From Pseudomonas sp. H9 (lineage in GTDB: Bacteria > Pseudomonadota > Gammaproteobacteria > Pseudomonadales > Pseudomonadaceae), in NCBI RefSeq assembly GCF_004353925.1, contig NZ_SMOK01000023.1:124001-188000 (forward strand): DNA of 64,000 nucleotides, written 5' to 3'. Within the stretch, counting starts at the first letter, position 1. Each line of letters begins with the position of its first letter. Below, in pieces: positions 27,926-36,430 of this stretch. Made by a program: the position numbers and the translations under genes. The notes under the pieces are model-generated. The model saw only the letters and a list, made by a program, of their open reading frames with translations. It searched no databases and was not told the origin of the DNA.

Positions 27926-28624
27926 TTATTCCTCGCGCAAGGTCTGGATCATGTAGTTGACGTCAACATCGTTGGCCAGCTTGTAGTGCTTGGTCAACGG
28001 GTTGTAGGTCAGGCCGATGATGTCCTTGACGTCCAGACCAGCCTCGCGGCTCCAGGCACCCAGCTCGGAAGGGCGGATGAATTTCTTGAAGTCATGAGTG
28101 CCGCGTGGCAGCAGCTTCATGATGTATTCGGCACCGATGATCGCGAACAGATAAGCCTTGGGGTTGCGGTTGATGGTCGAGAAGAAAACCTGGCCGCCCG
28201 GTTTGACCATGCGGTAGCAGGCGCGGATCACCGAAGATGGGTCGGGTACGTGCTCCAGCATTTCCAGGCAGGTGACCACGTCGAACTGCTCAGGCATTTC
28301 TTCGGCCAGCGCTTCGGCGGTGATCTGCCGGTATTCGACCTGCACGCCGGATTCGAGCTGGTGCAGTTGGGCTACGGCCAATGGCGCTTCGCCCATGTCG
28401 ATGCCCATGACCGTGGCGCCGCGCTGGGCCATGGCTTCGCTGAGGATGCCGCCGCCGCAACCGACGTCGAGGACTTTCTTGCCGGCCAGCTTGACCCGCT
28501 CATCGATCCAGTTGACCCGCAGCGGATTGATGTCGTGCAGTGGCTTGAACTCGCTCTCGCGGTCCCACCAGCGGTGGGCCAGGGCTTCGAACTTGGCGAT
28601 TTCGGCGTGGTCGACGTTGCTCAT
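27926..28624 (-). CDS. ubiG: Ubiquinone biosynthesis O-methyltransferase UbiG
   Basis: The protein has 232 residues, with the SAM-binding motif LDVGCGGGILSEAMA near residue 52. The N-terminal DHAEIAKFEALAHRWWD and the membrane-contact region KLLPRGTHDFKKFI are typical of UbiG. It performs both O-methylations in ubiquinone synthesis. It probably forms one transcript with mupP, and mtaD lies 66 bases upstream on the same strand. Confidence 0.93.
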   Translation of the reverse strand: MSNVDHAEIAKFEALAHRWWDRESEFKPLHDINPLRVNWIDERVKLAGKKVLDVGCGGGILSEAMAQRGATVMGIDMGEAPLAVAQLHQLESGVQVEYRQITAEALAEEMPEQFDVVTCLEMLEHVPDPSSVIRACYRMVKPGGQVFFSTINRNPKAYLFAIIGAEYIMKLLPRGTHDFKKFIRPSELGAWSREAGLDVKDIIGLTYNPLTKHYKLANDVDVNYMIQTLREE

Positions 28625-28690
28625 GGAACGGTCCTCTGAAACTTTGATTAAAGGTGTTACGGGCGGGCAGCTACAGCAGCTGCCTGCCGG

Positions 28691-30022
28691 TTATTCAGTG
28701 TGCTCGCCAATGCGCTGGCCCCAAGCGCAGGCAGTGGCGTGCAGTGCCTGTTCGTCCATGCGGGTCAGGCGGCGCTCGTCGAGCAGTTGCTTGCCAGCGA
28801 CCCAGACGTGCTTCACGCAGTCGCGGCCGCTGGTGTAAATCAGTTGCGAGACCGGCTCATAGATCGGCTGCTGAGCCAGGCCTGACAGGTCGAAGGCCAC
28901 CAGGTCGGCGGCCTTGCCCACTTCCAGTGTTCCGGTTAATGCCTCCAGGCCCAACGCCCGGGCACCATTGAGTGTGGCCATGCGCAGTGCCCGATGGGCA
29001 TCCAGGGCGGTGGCAGAGCCTGCCACGGCCTTGGCCAGCAGGGCGGCCGTACGGGTTTCACCGAGCAGATCAAGGTCATTGTTGCTGGCTGCACCGTCGG
29101 TGCCGACTGCTACATTGACACCTGCTTGCCACAGGCGTTCGACCGGGCAGAAGCCGCTGGCCAGCTTGAGGTTGGATTCCGGGCAATGCACCACGCTGGT
29201 GTTGCTTTCTACCAGCAGGGCCAGGTCGTCGTCGCTGACCTGTGTCATGTGCACCGCTTGCAGTCGCGGCCCGAGCAGGCCCAGACGCGCGAGGCGCGCC
29301 AGCGGGCGTTCGCCGCGGGTGGCCAGCGATTGCTCCACTTCGTGCGCGGTTTCATGGATGTGCATGTGGATTGGCGCGTCGAGCTCTTCGGCGATGACCC
29401 GGATTTTTTCCAGGTTATCGTCGCTGATCGTATAGGGCGCGTGTGGGCCCATGGCGACGGTGATGCGCGGGTGATGGCGCAAATCACCGAACAGCTCGAC
29501 TGCCAGGTGCAGGCCCTCTTCGGTGCTGCGTGCGCCTGGTATCGGGAAGTCCAGCAGCGGCACGGCGATCTGAGCGCGTATACCGCTGTTATGAATCCGT
29601 TCACTGGCGATCTTGGGAAAGAAGTACATGTCGGCAAAACAGGTGATACCACCTTTGATCTGCTCGGCAATGGCCAGATCGGTACCGTCCCGTACGAAAT
29701 CTTCATCGACCCAGCGGCCTTCGGCTGGCCATATATGCTGCTCAAGCCAGGTCATCAACGGCAGGTCGTTAGCCAGCCCGCGAAACAGCGTCATGGCCGC
29801 ATGGCCGTGAGCGTTGATCAGCCCGGGGCTGAGCAGGCAGCCTGGCAACTCCCGGGTTTCGCTGGCCACGAAGCGTTGGGCTTCGGTCTTGGGGCCGACG
29901 AACACAATCTGGCCATCGCGAACGCCCAGAGCGTGATCCTTCAATACCACGCCGGCAGGTTCGACAGGCACCAGCCAGGTAGGCAGGAGCAGCAGGTCGA
30001 GCGGCGTAGCGGGCTTAGGCAT
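28691..30022 (-). CDS. mtaD: 5-methylthioadenosine/S-adenosylhomocysteine deaminase-type amidohydrolase
   Basis: A 443-residue metal-dependent amidohydrolase of the TRZ/ATZ group. It has NAHGHAAMTLFRGLA (HxH metal pair near residue 70), HMHIHETAHE, and the TDGAASNNDLDL loop with a metal-binding aspartate. Adjacent mtnA suggests it deaminates 5-methylthioadenosine to methylthioinosine, as I recall for the P. aeruginosa enzyme at the same position, which feeds methionine salvage. SAH or 5-deoxyadenosine are possible alternative substrates. It is transcribed divergently from mtnA through a short shared region. Confidence 0.87.
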   Translation of the reverse strand: MPKPATPLDLLLLPTWLVPVEPAGVVLKDHALGVRDGQIVFVGPKTEAQRFVASETRELPGCLLSPGLINAHGHAAMTLFRGLANDLPLMTWLEQHIWPAEGRWVDEDFVRDGTDLAIAEQIKGGITCFADMYFFPKIASERIHNSGIRAQIAVPLLDFPIPGARSTEEGLHLAVELFGDLRHHPRITVAMGPHAPYTISDDNLEKIRVIAEELDAPIHMHIHETAHEVEQSLATRGERPLARLARLGLLGPRLQAVHMTQVSDDDLALLVESNTSVVHCPESNLKLASGFCPVERLWQAGVNVAVGTDGAASNNDLDLLGETRTAALLAKAVAGSATALDAHRALRMATLNGARALGLEALTGTLEVGKAADLVAFDLSGLAQQPIYEPVSQLIYTSGRDCVKHVWVAGKQLLDERRLTRMDEQALHATACAWGQRIGEHTE

Positions 30023-30063
30023 GCAGGATTTCTCTGGGGCTGGGCTGAGGGCGAAGTATACCC

Positions 30064-30092
30064 GAGCGTCTGCGTCCGGGGCTCGCTATAAT
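30064..30092 (+). promoter_or_regulatory. Candidate promoter for mtnA
   Basis: A perfect -10 hexamer TATAAT lies at 30087-30092, 35 bases before the mtnA ATG. The -35 position (GAGCGT with 17-base spacing) is a poor match, so the assignment rests mainly on the -10 box and its location in the divergent mtaD-mtnA gap. Confidence 0.45.
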
Positions 30093-30127
30093 CGTACGCT
30101 TTTGATGTCTGGACGATGGAGTGGGGC

Positions 30128-31204
30128 ATGCGCGATCAGTTACTGGCAGCAGAGACGGTGAAAGCCATCGATTGGCGTGATGGTGTCCTGTACCTGCTCG
30201 ATCAGCGCGCGCTGCCATCGCAACAGACCTGGCAAGCCTGTACGGATGCCGCGCAAGTGGCACAGGCCATTCGCTCAATGGTAGTGCGTGGTGCGTCCGC
30301 CATTGGTATCAGCGCAGCATACGGCCTGGCCATGGCGGTGGGGCAGCGCCTGGCGCAAGGCGATGACTGGGAAATGGCCTTGGAAGAAGATTTTGACCTG
30401 CTGGTGCATTCGCGTCCCACCGGTGCCAATTTGTTCTGGGCGCTCAATCGCATGCGTGAGCGTTTGTTGCGGGTCAAGGAAGGTGAGGATGTGGCGGCGA
30501 TCATGATCGCCGAAGCGGTTGCCATTCATGACAGTGATCGCGAGGCCAACCTGACCATGGCTCAGTTGGGTGTCGAGTTGATTCGCAAGCATCAGGGCAA
30601 CGAGCAAGCGATCCTCACGCACGGCAATACCGGTGCGTTGGCGACCGGTGGTGTGGGTACTGCTCTAGGGGTAATCCGGGCGGCGCATCTGGAGGGTATG
30701 GTCGAGCGGGTGTATGTCGATGAAACCCGGCCCTGGTTGCAGGGCTCACGCCTGACCGCCTGGGAATTGGCGGGTGCCGGTATTCCGGTGACAGTCACCA
30801 CCGATGCTGCTGCAGCACATCTGATGAAAACCAAAGGCCTTACCTGGGTCATTGTCGGCGCTGATCGCATCACCGCCAATGGTGATGTGGCCAGCAAGAT
30901 CGGCACCTATCAGTTGGCGGTCAACGCCATGCACCACGGCGTACGTTTCATGGTGGTGGCGTCTAGTTCAAGCATTGACCTGAACCTGGAAAGTGGCGAA
31001 GACATCCTGCTTGAAGAACGCAGCGGCCGTGAGTTGATCGACTTCGGCGATCAGCACCTGGGTGCAAGTGTCGAGGCCTTCAATCCGGTGTTTGACGTGA
31101 CGCCGGCAGACCTTATCGATGTAATCGTGACCGAGAAAGGTATTGTCGAGCGCCCGGACACTGTGAAAATGGCACAATTGATGTGTCGCAAGCGTTTGCA
31201 TTGA
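30128..31204 (+). CDS. mtnA: S-methyl-5-thioribose-1-phosphate isomerase
   Basis: This 358-residue enzyme of methionine salvage converts methylthioribose-1-phosphate to methylthioribulose-1-phosphate. The family motifs RGASAIGISAAYG near residue 50, HGNTGALATGG near 163 (region of the catalytic Cys/His-like site) and IVGADRI with the catalytic aspartate near 241 are seen. The ATG at 30128 behind GATGGAGTGGGG is preferred over the ATG at 30116. It pairs functionally with the divergent mtaD, and gyrA follows after a 278-base leader. Confidence 0.92.
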   Translation: MRDQLLAAETVKAIDWRDGVLYLLDQRALPSQQTWQACTDAAQVAQAIRSMVVRGASAIGISAAYGLAMAVGQRLAQGDDWEMALEEDFDLLVHSRPTGANLFWALNRMRERLLRVKEGEDVAAIMIAEAVAIHDSDREANLTMAQLGVELIRKHQGNEQAILTHGNTGALATGGVGTALGVIRAAHLEGMVERVYVDETRPWLQGSRLTAWELAGAGIPVTVTTDAAAAHLMKTKGLTWVIVGADRITANGDVASKIGTYQLAVNAMHHGVRFMVVASSSSIDLNLESGEDILLEERSGRELIDFGDQHLGASVEAFNPVFDVTPADLIDVIVTEKGIVERPDTVKMAQLMCRKRLH

Positions 31205-31482
31205 AGCCTGGTGCCTGTTTGCTGCCTGTTGCGGCGGCTAGCGGGCGATACTGACGAGCAGTAGGGTAGTAGTGCCGCAGCCCACTCCCACCGTCTGGGC
31301 GATTGTGGTAACATCCGACGGTTTCCAAGGCAGCTCAGTGAGGCTGTCTTTACTGCGCAGATCCATGGCTTAACTCGTTGATTTGTCGTAAGTCGTTGCA
31401 AGGAGTCACTTTGCAGCGGCGAGCTTCGTTCGTCCCATATGGATGTGACGAGGTTTCACCAGAAAAAGGAATCAGGCTTCTC

Positions 31483-34110
31483 ATGGGCGAACTGGCCAAA
31501 GAAATCCTCCCGGTCAATATCGAAGACGAACTGAGACAGTCCTACCTCGACTACGCGATGAGCGTCATTGTCGGGCGTGCACTGCCCGATGCGCGTGATG
31601 GCTTGAAGCCCGTGCATCGCCGCGTTCTGTATGCGATGAGCGAACTGGGTAACGACTGGAACAAACCGTACAAGAAATCCGCCCGTGTGGTCGGTGACGT
31701 GATCGGTAAGTACCACCCGCACGGTGATACCGCGGTCTACGACACCATCGTTCGTATGGCGCAGCCGTTCTCGCTGCGTTACCTGCTGGTCGACGGCCAG
31801 GGCAACTTCGGTTCGGTCGACGGCGACAACGCCGCGGCCATGCGATACACCGAAGTACGCATGACCAAGCTGGCCCATGAGCTGCTGGCGGACCTGCACA
31901 AGGAAACCGTCGACTGGGTGCCCAACTACGACGGCACCGAGCAGATCCCGGCGGTCATGCCGACCAAGATCCCCAACCTGCTGGTCAACGGTTCCAGCGG
32001 TATCGCCGTGGGCATGGCGACCAACATTCCGCCGCACAACCTCGGTGAAGTCATCGATGGTTGCCTGGCGCTGATCGATAACGCCGACATCACGGTTGAT
32101 GAACTGATGCAGTTCATCCCGGGGCCGGACTTCCCGACTGCGGGCATCATTAACGGTCGCCAAGGCATCATCGAAGCCTACCGCACCGGTCGTGGCCGTA
32201 TTTACATGCGCGCCCGCTCCACTGTCGAAGACATCGACAAAGTGGGTGGTCGTCAGCAGATCGTCGTTACCGAACTGCCTTACCAGCTGAACAAAGCCCG
32301 TTTGATCGAGAAGATCGCCGAGCTGGTCAAGGAGAAGAAGCTCGAAGGCATCACCGAGCTGCGCGATGAGTCCGATAAAGACGGTATGCGTATCGTCATC
32401 GAGCTGCGCCGTGGCGAAGTGCCAGAGGTTGTCCTCAACAACCTTTTCGCCCAAACCCAGCTGCAGAGTGTATTCGGCATCAACATCGTGGCGCTGATCG
32501 ACGGCCGTCCACGGGTGCTGAACCTCAAAGACCTGCTCGAGGCGTTCGTTCGCCATCGTCGCGAAGTGGTTACCCGTCGTACCGTGTTCGAGCTGCGCAA
32601 AGCGCGTGAGCGTGGCCATATCCTTGAAGGTCAGGCAGTTGCGCTGTCCAACATCGATCCGGTCATCGCTCTGATCAAGGCCTCGCCGACCCCGTCGGAA
32701 GCTAAAGAAGCACTGGTCAGCACGCCTTGGGAATCCAGTGCCGTGCAGGTCATGGTCGAGCGCGCTGGCGCCGACTCCTGCCGTCCGGAGAACCTCGACG
32801 AGCAGTACGGCCTGCGTGATGGCAAGTACTTCCTGTCGCCGGAACAGGCCCAGGCCATTCTGGATCTGCGTCTGCACCGTCTGACCGGCCTTGAGCACGA
32901 GAAGCTGCTGGCCGAGTACCAGGAGATCCTCAACCAGATCGGCGAGCTGATCCGTATCCTCAGCAGCGCAGAGCGCCTGATGGAAGTGATCCGCGAAGAG
33001 CTGGAGCTGATCCGCGCCGAATACGGCGATGTGCGCCGTACCGAAATCCTCGATGCACGTCTGGACCTGACCTTGGGTGACATGATTCCGGAAGAAGACC
33101 GGGTTGTGACCATCTCCCATGGCGGCTACGCCAAGACCCAGCCACTGGCGGCCTACCAGGCGCAGCGCCGTGGCGGTAAAGGTAAGTCGGCCACCGGCGT
33201 CAAGGACGAGGACTACATCTCGCACTTGCTGGTCGCCAACAGCCACACCACGCTGCTGCTGTTCTCCAGCAAGGGCAAGGTGTACTGGCTCAAGACCTAC
33301 GAAATCCCTGAAGCCTCGCGTGCGGCGCGCGGTCGACCTTTGGTCAACCTGTTGCCGTTGGACGAGGGCGAGTACATCTCGACCATGTTGCCGGTCGAGG
33401 AGTACACCGAAGGTCACTACATCTTCATGGCCACCGCTAACGGTACTGTAAAGAAGACCCCGCTGGAGTCCTTCAGCCGTCAGCGCAGCGTTGGTCTGAT
33501 TGCACTGGAACTGGATGAAGGCGACGTGCTGATTTCCGCTGCCATTACTGATGGCGAGCGTGAAGTCATGCTGTTCTCCGACGCCGGCAAGGTCACCCGT
33601 TTCAAAGAGTCCGACGTGCGTGCCATGGGCCGTACCGCCCGTGGTGTCCGCGGCATGCGTCTGGGCGAAGGGCAGAAGCTGATCTCCATGATCATTCCGG
33701 AGGAGGGTAGCCAGATTCTTACCGCCTCCGAGCGTGGCTATGGCAAGCGTACCGAGATTGGTGAGTTCCCAGAGTACAAGCGTGGCGGTCAGGGCGTTAT
33801 TGCCATGGTCAGCAACGAGCGTAATGGTCGCTTGGTAGGTGCAGTGCAGGTGCAGGATGGTGAGGAAATCATGCTGATTTCCGACCAGGGCACCCTGGTG
33901 CGCACCCGTGTCGGCGAAGTGTCCAGCCTGGGTCGTAACACCCAGGGTGTCACCCTGATCAAGCTGGCCAGCGACGAGACTCTGGTAGGCCTGGAGCGTG
34001 TCCAGGAGCCATCCGAAGAGGAAGGCGACGAGGACTACGAGGAAAGCGCGGATGCCGTTGAAGCACCAGAGGCCCAGGCCGCTGGCGATGAAGAGGCGCC
34101 GCAGGAATAA
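31483..34110 (+). CDS. gyrA: DNA gyrase subunit A
   Basis: An 875-residue type II topoisomerase subunit. The catalytic tyrosine is Y122 in AAAMRYTEVRM. The quinolone-resistance-determining segment HPHGDTAVYDTIV has Thr83 and Asp87, the combination I recall as wild type in P. aeruginosa. The GyrA-box QRRGGKG occurs at the start of the C-terminal DNA-wrapping beta-pinwheel, and the tail is highly acidic (EEGDEDYEESADA). The ATG at 31483 begins MGELAKEILPVNIEDEL; the frame extends upstream without homologous residues. It leads the conserved gyrA-serC-pheA-tyrA/aroA-cmk-rpsA run. Confidence 0.97.
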   Translation: MGELAKEILPVNIEDELRQSYLDYAMSVIVGRALPDARDGLKPVHRRVLYAMSELGNDWNKPYKKSARVVGDVIGKYHPHGDTAVYDTIVRMAQPFSLRYLLVDGQGNFGSVDGDNAAAMRYTEVRMTKLAHELLADLHKETVDWVPNYDGTEQIPAVMPTKIPNLLVNGSSGIAVGMATNIPPHNLGEVIDGCLALIDNADITVDELMQFIPGPDFPTAGIINGRQGIIEAYRTGRGRIYMRARSTVEDIDKVGGRQQIVVTELPYQLNKARLIEKIAELVKEKKLEGITELRDESDKDGMRIVIELRRGEVPEVVLNNLFAQTQLQSVFGINIVALIDGRPRVLNLKDLLEAFVRHRREVVTRRTVFELRKARERGHILEGQAVALSNIDPVIALIKASPTPSEAKEALVSTPWESSAVQVMVERAGADSCRPENLDEQYGLRDGKYFLSPEQAQAILDLRLHRLTGLEHEKLLAEYQEILNQIGELIRILSSAERLMEVIREELELIRAEYGDVRRTEILDARLDLTLGDMIPEEDRVVTISHGGYAKTQPLAAYQAQRRGGKGKSATGVKDEDYISHLLVANSHTTLLLFSSKGKVYWLKTYEIPEASRAARGRPLVNLLPLDEGEYISTMLPVEEYTEGHYIFMATANGTVKKTPLESFSRQRSVGLIALELDEGDVLISAAITDGEREVMLFSDAGKVTRFKESDVRAMGRTARGVRGMRLGEGQKLISMIIPEEGSQILTASERGYGKRTEIGEFPEYKRGGQGVIAMVSNERNGRLVGAVQVQDGEEIMLISDQGTLVRTRVGEVSSLGRNTQGVTLIKLASDETLVGLERVQEPSEEEGDEDYEESADAVEAPEAQAAGDEEAPQE

Positions 34111-34206
34111 ACAACGCAGTAGCGTAACCCTGGAGGGGTGGTCGTCGCGGTGCACCTGACACCGCCGACTGCCCCCACGGACATCAAGAGCAGAGCGAGA
34201 GTGGAT

Positions 34207-35292
34207 GTGAGCAAACGAGCCTTTAACTTCTGCGCAGGCCCTGCTGCGCTCCCTGACGCTGTCCTGCAGCGCGCCCAGGCCGAAATGCTGGACTGGAACG
34301 GCAAGGGTTTGTCCGTGATGGAAATGAGCCATCGTAGCGACGACTACGTTGCCATTGCCGAGAAGGCCGAGCAGGATCTGCGCGACCTGATGTCCATTCC
34401 CGCCAACTACAAAGTGCTGTTCCTGCAGGGCGGTGCGAGTCAGCAATTCGCTGAAATCCCACTGAACCTGCTGCCTGAAGGTGGCACTGCCGACTATATC
34501 GAAACCGGTATCTGGTCGAAAAAAGCTATTGATGAGGCACGTCGCTACGGCAACATCAATATCGCTGCCAGCGCCAAACCTTATGATTACTTGGATATTC
34601 CCGCTCAGAGCGAGTGGAAGCTGACCCCGGACGCTGCCTACGTGCACTACGCCACGAACGAGACCATCGGTGGTCTGCAGTTCGATTGGGTGCCGCAGAC
34701 CGGTGAAGTACCGCTGGTGGCTGACATGTCTTCGGATATTCTCTCTCGCCCGATCAATGTCAGTGACTTCGGCCTGATTTATGCTGGTGCGCAGAAGAAC
34801 ATCGGCCCGAGTGGCCTGGTGGTCGCAATCGTGCGTGAAGACCTGCTGGGTCGCGCCCGCAGCAGCTGCCCGACCATGCTTGACTACAAGGTCGCTGCCG
34901 ACAACGGCTCCATGTACAACACGCCAGCAACCTACTCCTGGTACCTCTCGGGCCTGGTGTTCGAGTGGCTGAAGGAGCAGGGTGGCGTGGCCGCCATCGA
35001 GCAGCGCAACCGCGCCAAGAAAGACCGCCTGTACGGTTTTATCGACAGCAGCGACTTCTATACCAACCCGATCAGTCTCAATGCCCGCTCCTGGATGAAC
35101 GTACCGTTCCGCCTGGCTGACGAGCGCCTGGATAAAGCCTTCCTCGCCGGCGCTGATGCCCGTGGTCTGCTTAACCTCAAGGGCCACCGTTCGGTGGGCG
35201 GCATGCGTGCCTCGATCTACAACGCGCTGGGCCTCGATGCTGTGGAGGCGTTGGTTGCCTACATGGCTGAATTCGAGAAGGAGCACGGTTGA
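34207..35292 (+). CDS. serC: Phosphoserine aminotransferase
   Basis: This 361-residue PLP enzyme transfers an amino group to 3-phosphohydroxypyruvate (serine synthesis) and in the pyridoxine pathway. The N-terminus is MSKRAFNFCAGPAALPD, from GTG 34207. LQGGASQQFAEIP binds the cofactor phosphate, and the PLP lysine lies in YAGAQKNIGPSG. A nearby GTG at 34201 would add two residues; the shorter form matches known SerC. Its TGA overlaps the ATG of pheA (TGATG). Confidence 0.95.
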   Translation: MSKRAFNFCAGPAALPDAVLQRAQAEMLDWNGKGLSVMEMSHRSDDYVAIAEKAEQDLRDLMSIPANYKVLFLQGGASQQFAEIPLNLLPEGGTADYIETGIWSKKAIDEARRYGNINIAASAKPYDYLDIPAQSEWKLTPDAAYVHYATNETIGGLQFDWVPQTGEVPLVADMSSDILSRPINVSDFGLIYAGAQKNIGPSGLVVAIVREDLLGRARSSCPTMLDYKVAADNGSMYNTPATYSWYLSGLVFEWLKEQGGVAAIEQRNRAKKDRLYGFIDSSDFYTNPISLNARSWMNVPFRLADERLDKAFLAGADARGLLNLKGHRSVGGMRASIYNALGLDAVEALVAYMAEFEKEHG

Positions 35293-36386
35293 TGTCCGAG
35301 CAGGAACTCAAGGCGCTGCGGGTGCGCATTGACAGCCTCGATGAGAAGATCCTCGAGCTGATCAGTGATCGTGCTCGCTGTGCCCAGGAAGTAGCGCGGG
35401 TCAAGATGTCGTCCTTGCCAGCGGGCGAAGAGCCGATCTTCTATCGCCCGGAGCGTGAGGCTCAGGTGCTCAAGCGCGTCATGGATCGCAATCAGGGTCC
35501 GCTGGGCAATGAAGAAATGGCCCGCTTGTTCCGTGAAATCATGTCGTCGTGCCTGGCGCTTGAGCAGCCCCTGAAGGTCGCCTACCTGGGGCCTGAGGGT
35601 ACCTTTACCCAGGCTGCGGCCATGAAGCACTTCGGGCATGCGGTGATCAGCAAGCCAATGGCGGCCATCGACGAAGTGTTCCGCGAAGTGGCGGCCGGTG
35701 CCGTCAACTTTGGCGTGGTGCCGGTGGAAAACTCCACCGAAGGTGCGGTCAACCACACCCTCGACAGCTTCCTCGAACATGACATGGTCATCTGTGGTGA
35801 AGTCGAGCTGCGGATTCACCATCATCTGTTGGTCGGCGAAAACACCAAGACCGACAGCATCAGTCGCATCTACTCCCATGCTCAGTCCCTGGCTCAGTGC
35901 CGTAAGTGGCTGGATGCTCACTACCCGAACGTCGAGCGCGTGGCGGTATCGAGCAACGCCGAGGCGGCCAAGCGGGTCAAGGGGGAGTGGAACTCGGCAG
36001 CTATCGCTGGCGATATGGCGGCAGGTCTCTATGGTTTGACTCGCCTGGCCGAGAAGATCGAAGACCGTCCGGACAACTCCACGCGCTTCCTGATGATCGG
36101 TAACCAGGAAGTGCCGCCGACGGGCGATGACAAAACCTCAATCATCGTCTCCATGAGCAACAAGCCGGGTGCCTTGCACGAGCTGCTGGTGCCGTTCCAC
36201 GAGAACGGAATCGACCTGACGCGTATCGAGACCCGTCCGTCGCGCAGTGGCAAGTGGACCTACGTGTTCTTCATTGACTTCATCGGTCACCATCGCGACC
36301 CGCTGATCAAGGCTGTCCTGGAGAAAATCAGCCAGGAAGCCGTGGCCCTCAAAGTATTGGGTTCCTATCCCAAAGCGGTGCTCTGA
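35292..36386 (+). CDS. pheA: Chorismate mutase / prephenate dehydratase (P-protein)
   Basis: A 364-residue bifunctional enzyme. Chorismate mutase covers about residues 1-95 (LRVRIDSLDEKILELI). The prephenate dehydratase domain covers about 95-275 (VAYLGPEGTFTQAA, VVPVENSTEGAVN, the latter with the typical active-site region). The ACT domain covers about 285-364 with GALHELL and IETRPS, the phenylalanine-binding motifs. It converts chorismate to phenylpyruvate and is probably feedback-inhibited by phenylalanine. It is translationally coupled to serC. The next gene is tyrA-aroA, with no hisC between them. Confidence 0.95.
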   Translation: MSEQELKALRVRIDSLDEKILELISDRARCAQEVARVKMSSLPAGEEPIFYRPEREAQVLKRVMDRNQGPLGNEEMARLFREIMSSCLALEQPLKVAYLGPEGTFTQAAAMKHFGHAVISKPMAAIDEVFREVAAGAVNFGVVPVENSTEGAVNHTLDSFLEHDMVICGEVELRIHHHLLVGENTKTDSISRIYSHAQSLAQCRKWLDAHYPNVERVAVSSNAEAAKRVKGEWNSAAIAGDMAAGLYGLTRLAEKIEDRPDNSTRFLMIGNQEVPPTGDDKTSIIVSMSNKPGALHELLVPFHENGIDLTRIETRPSRSGKWTYVFFIDFIGHHRDPLIKAVLEKISQEAVALKVLGSYPKAVL

Positions 36387-36430
36387 AGCAATGAGTGGCA
36401 TGCATGCAGTTTTGAATAGGGTCCTGCTCC

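Noticed and set aside
31456..35286. 1276-codon open frame on the minus strand opposite gyrA and serC
   Set aside because: It mirrors two certain genes and exists because biased codon use suppresses stops on the complementary strand; no domain or ribosome site supports it.
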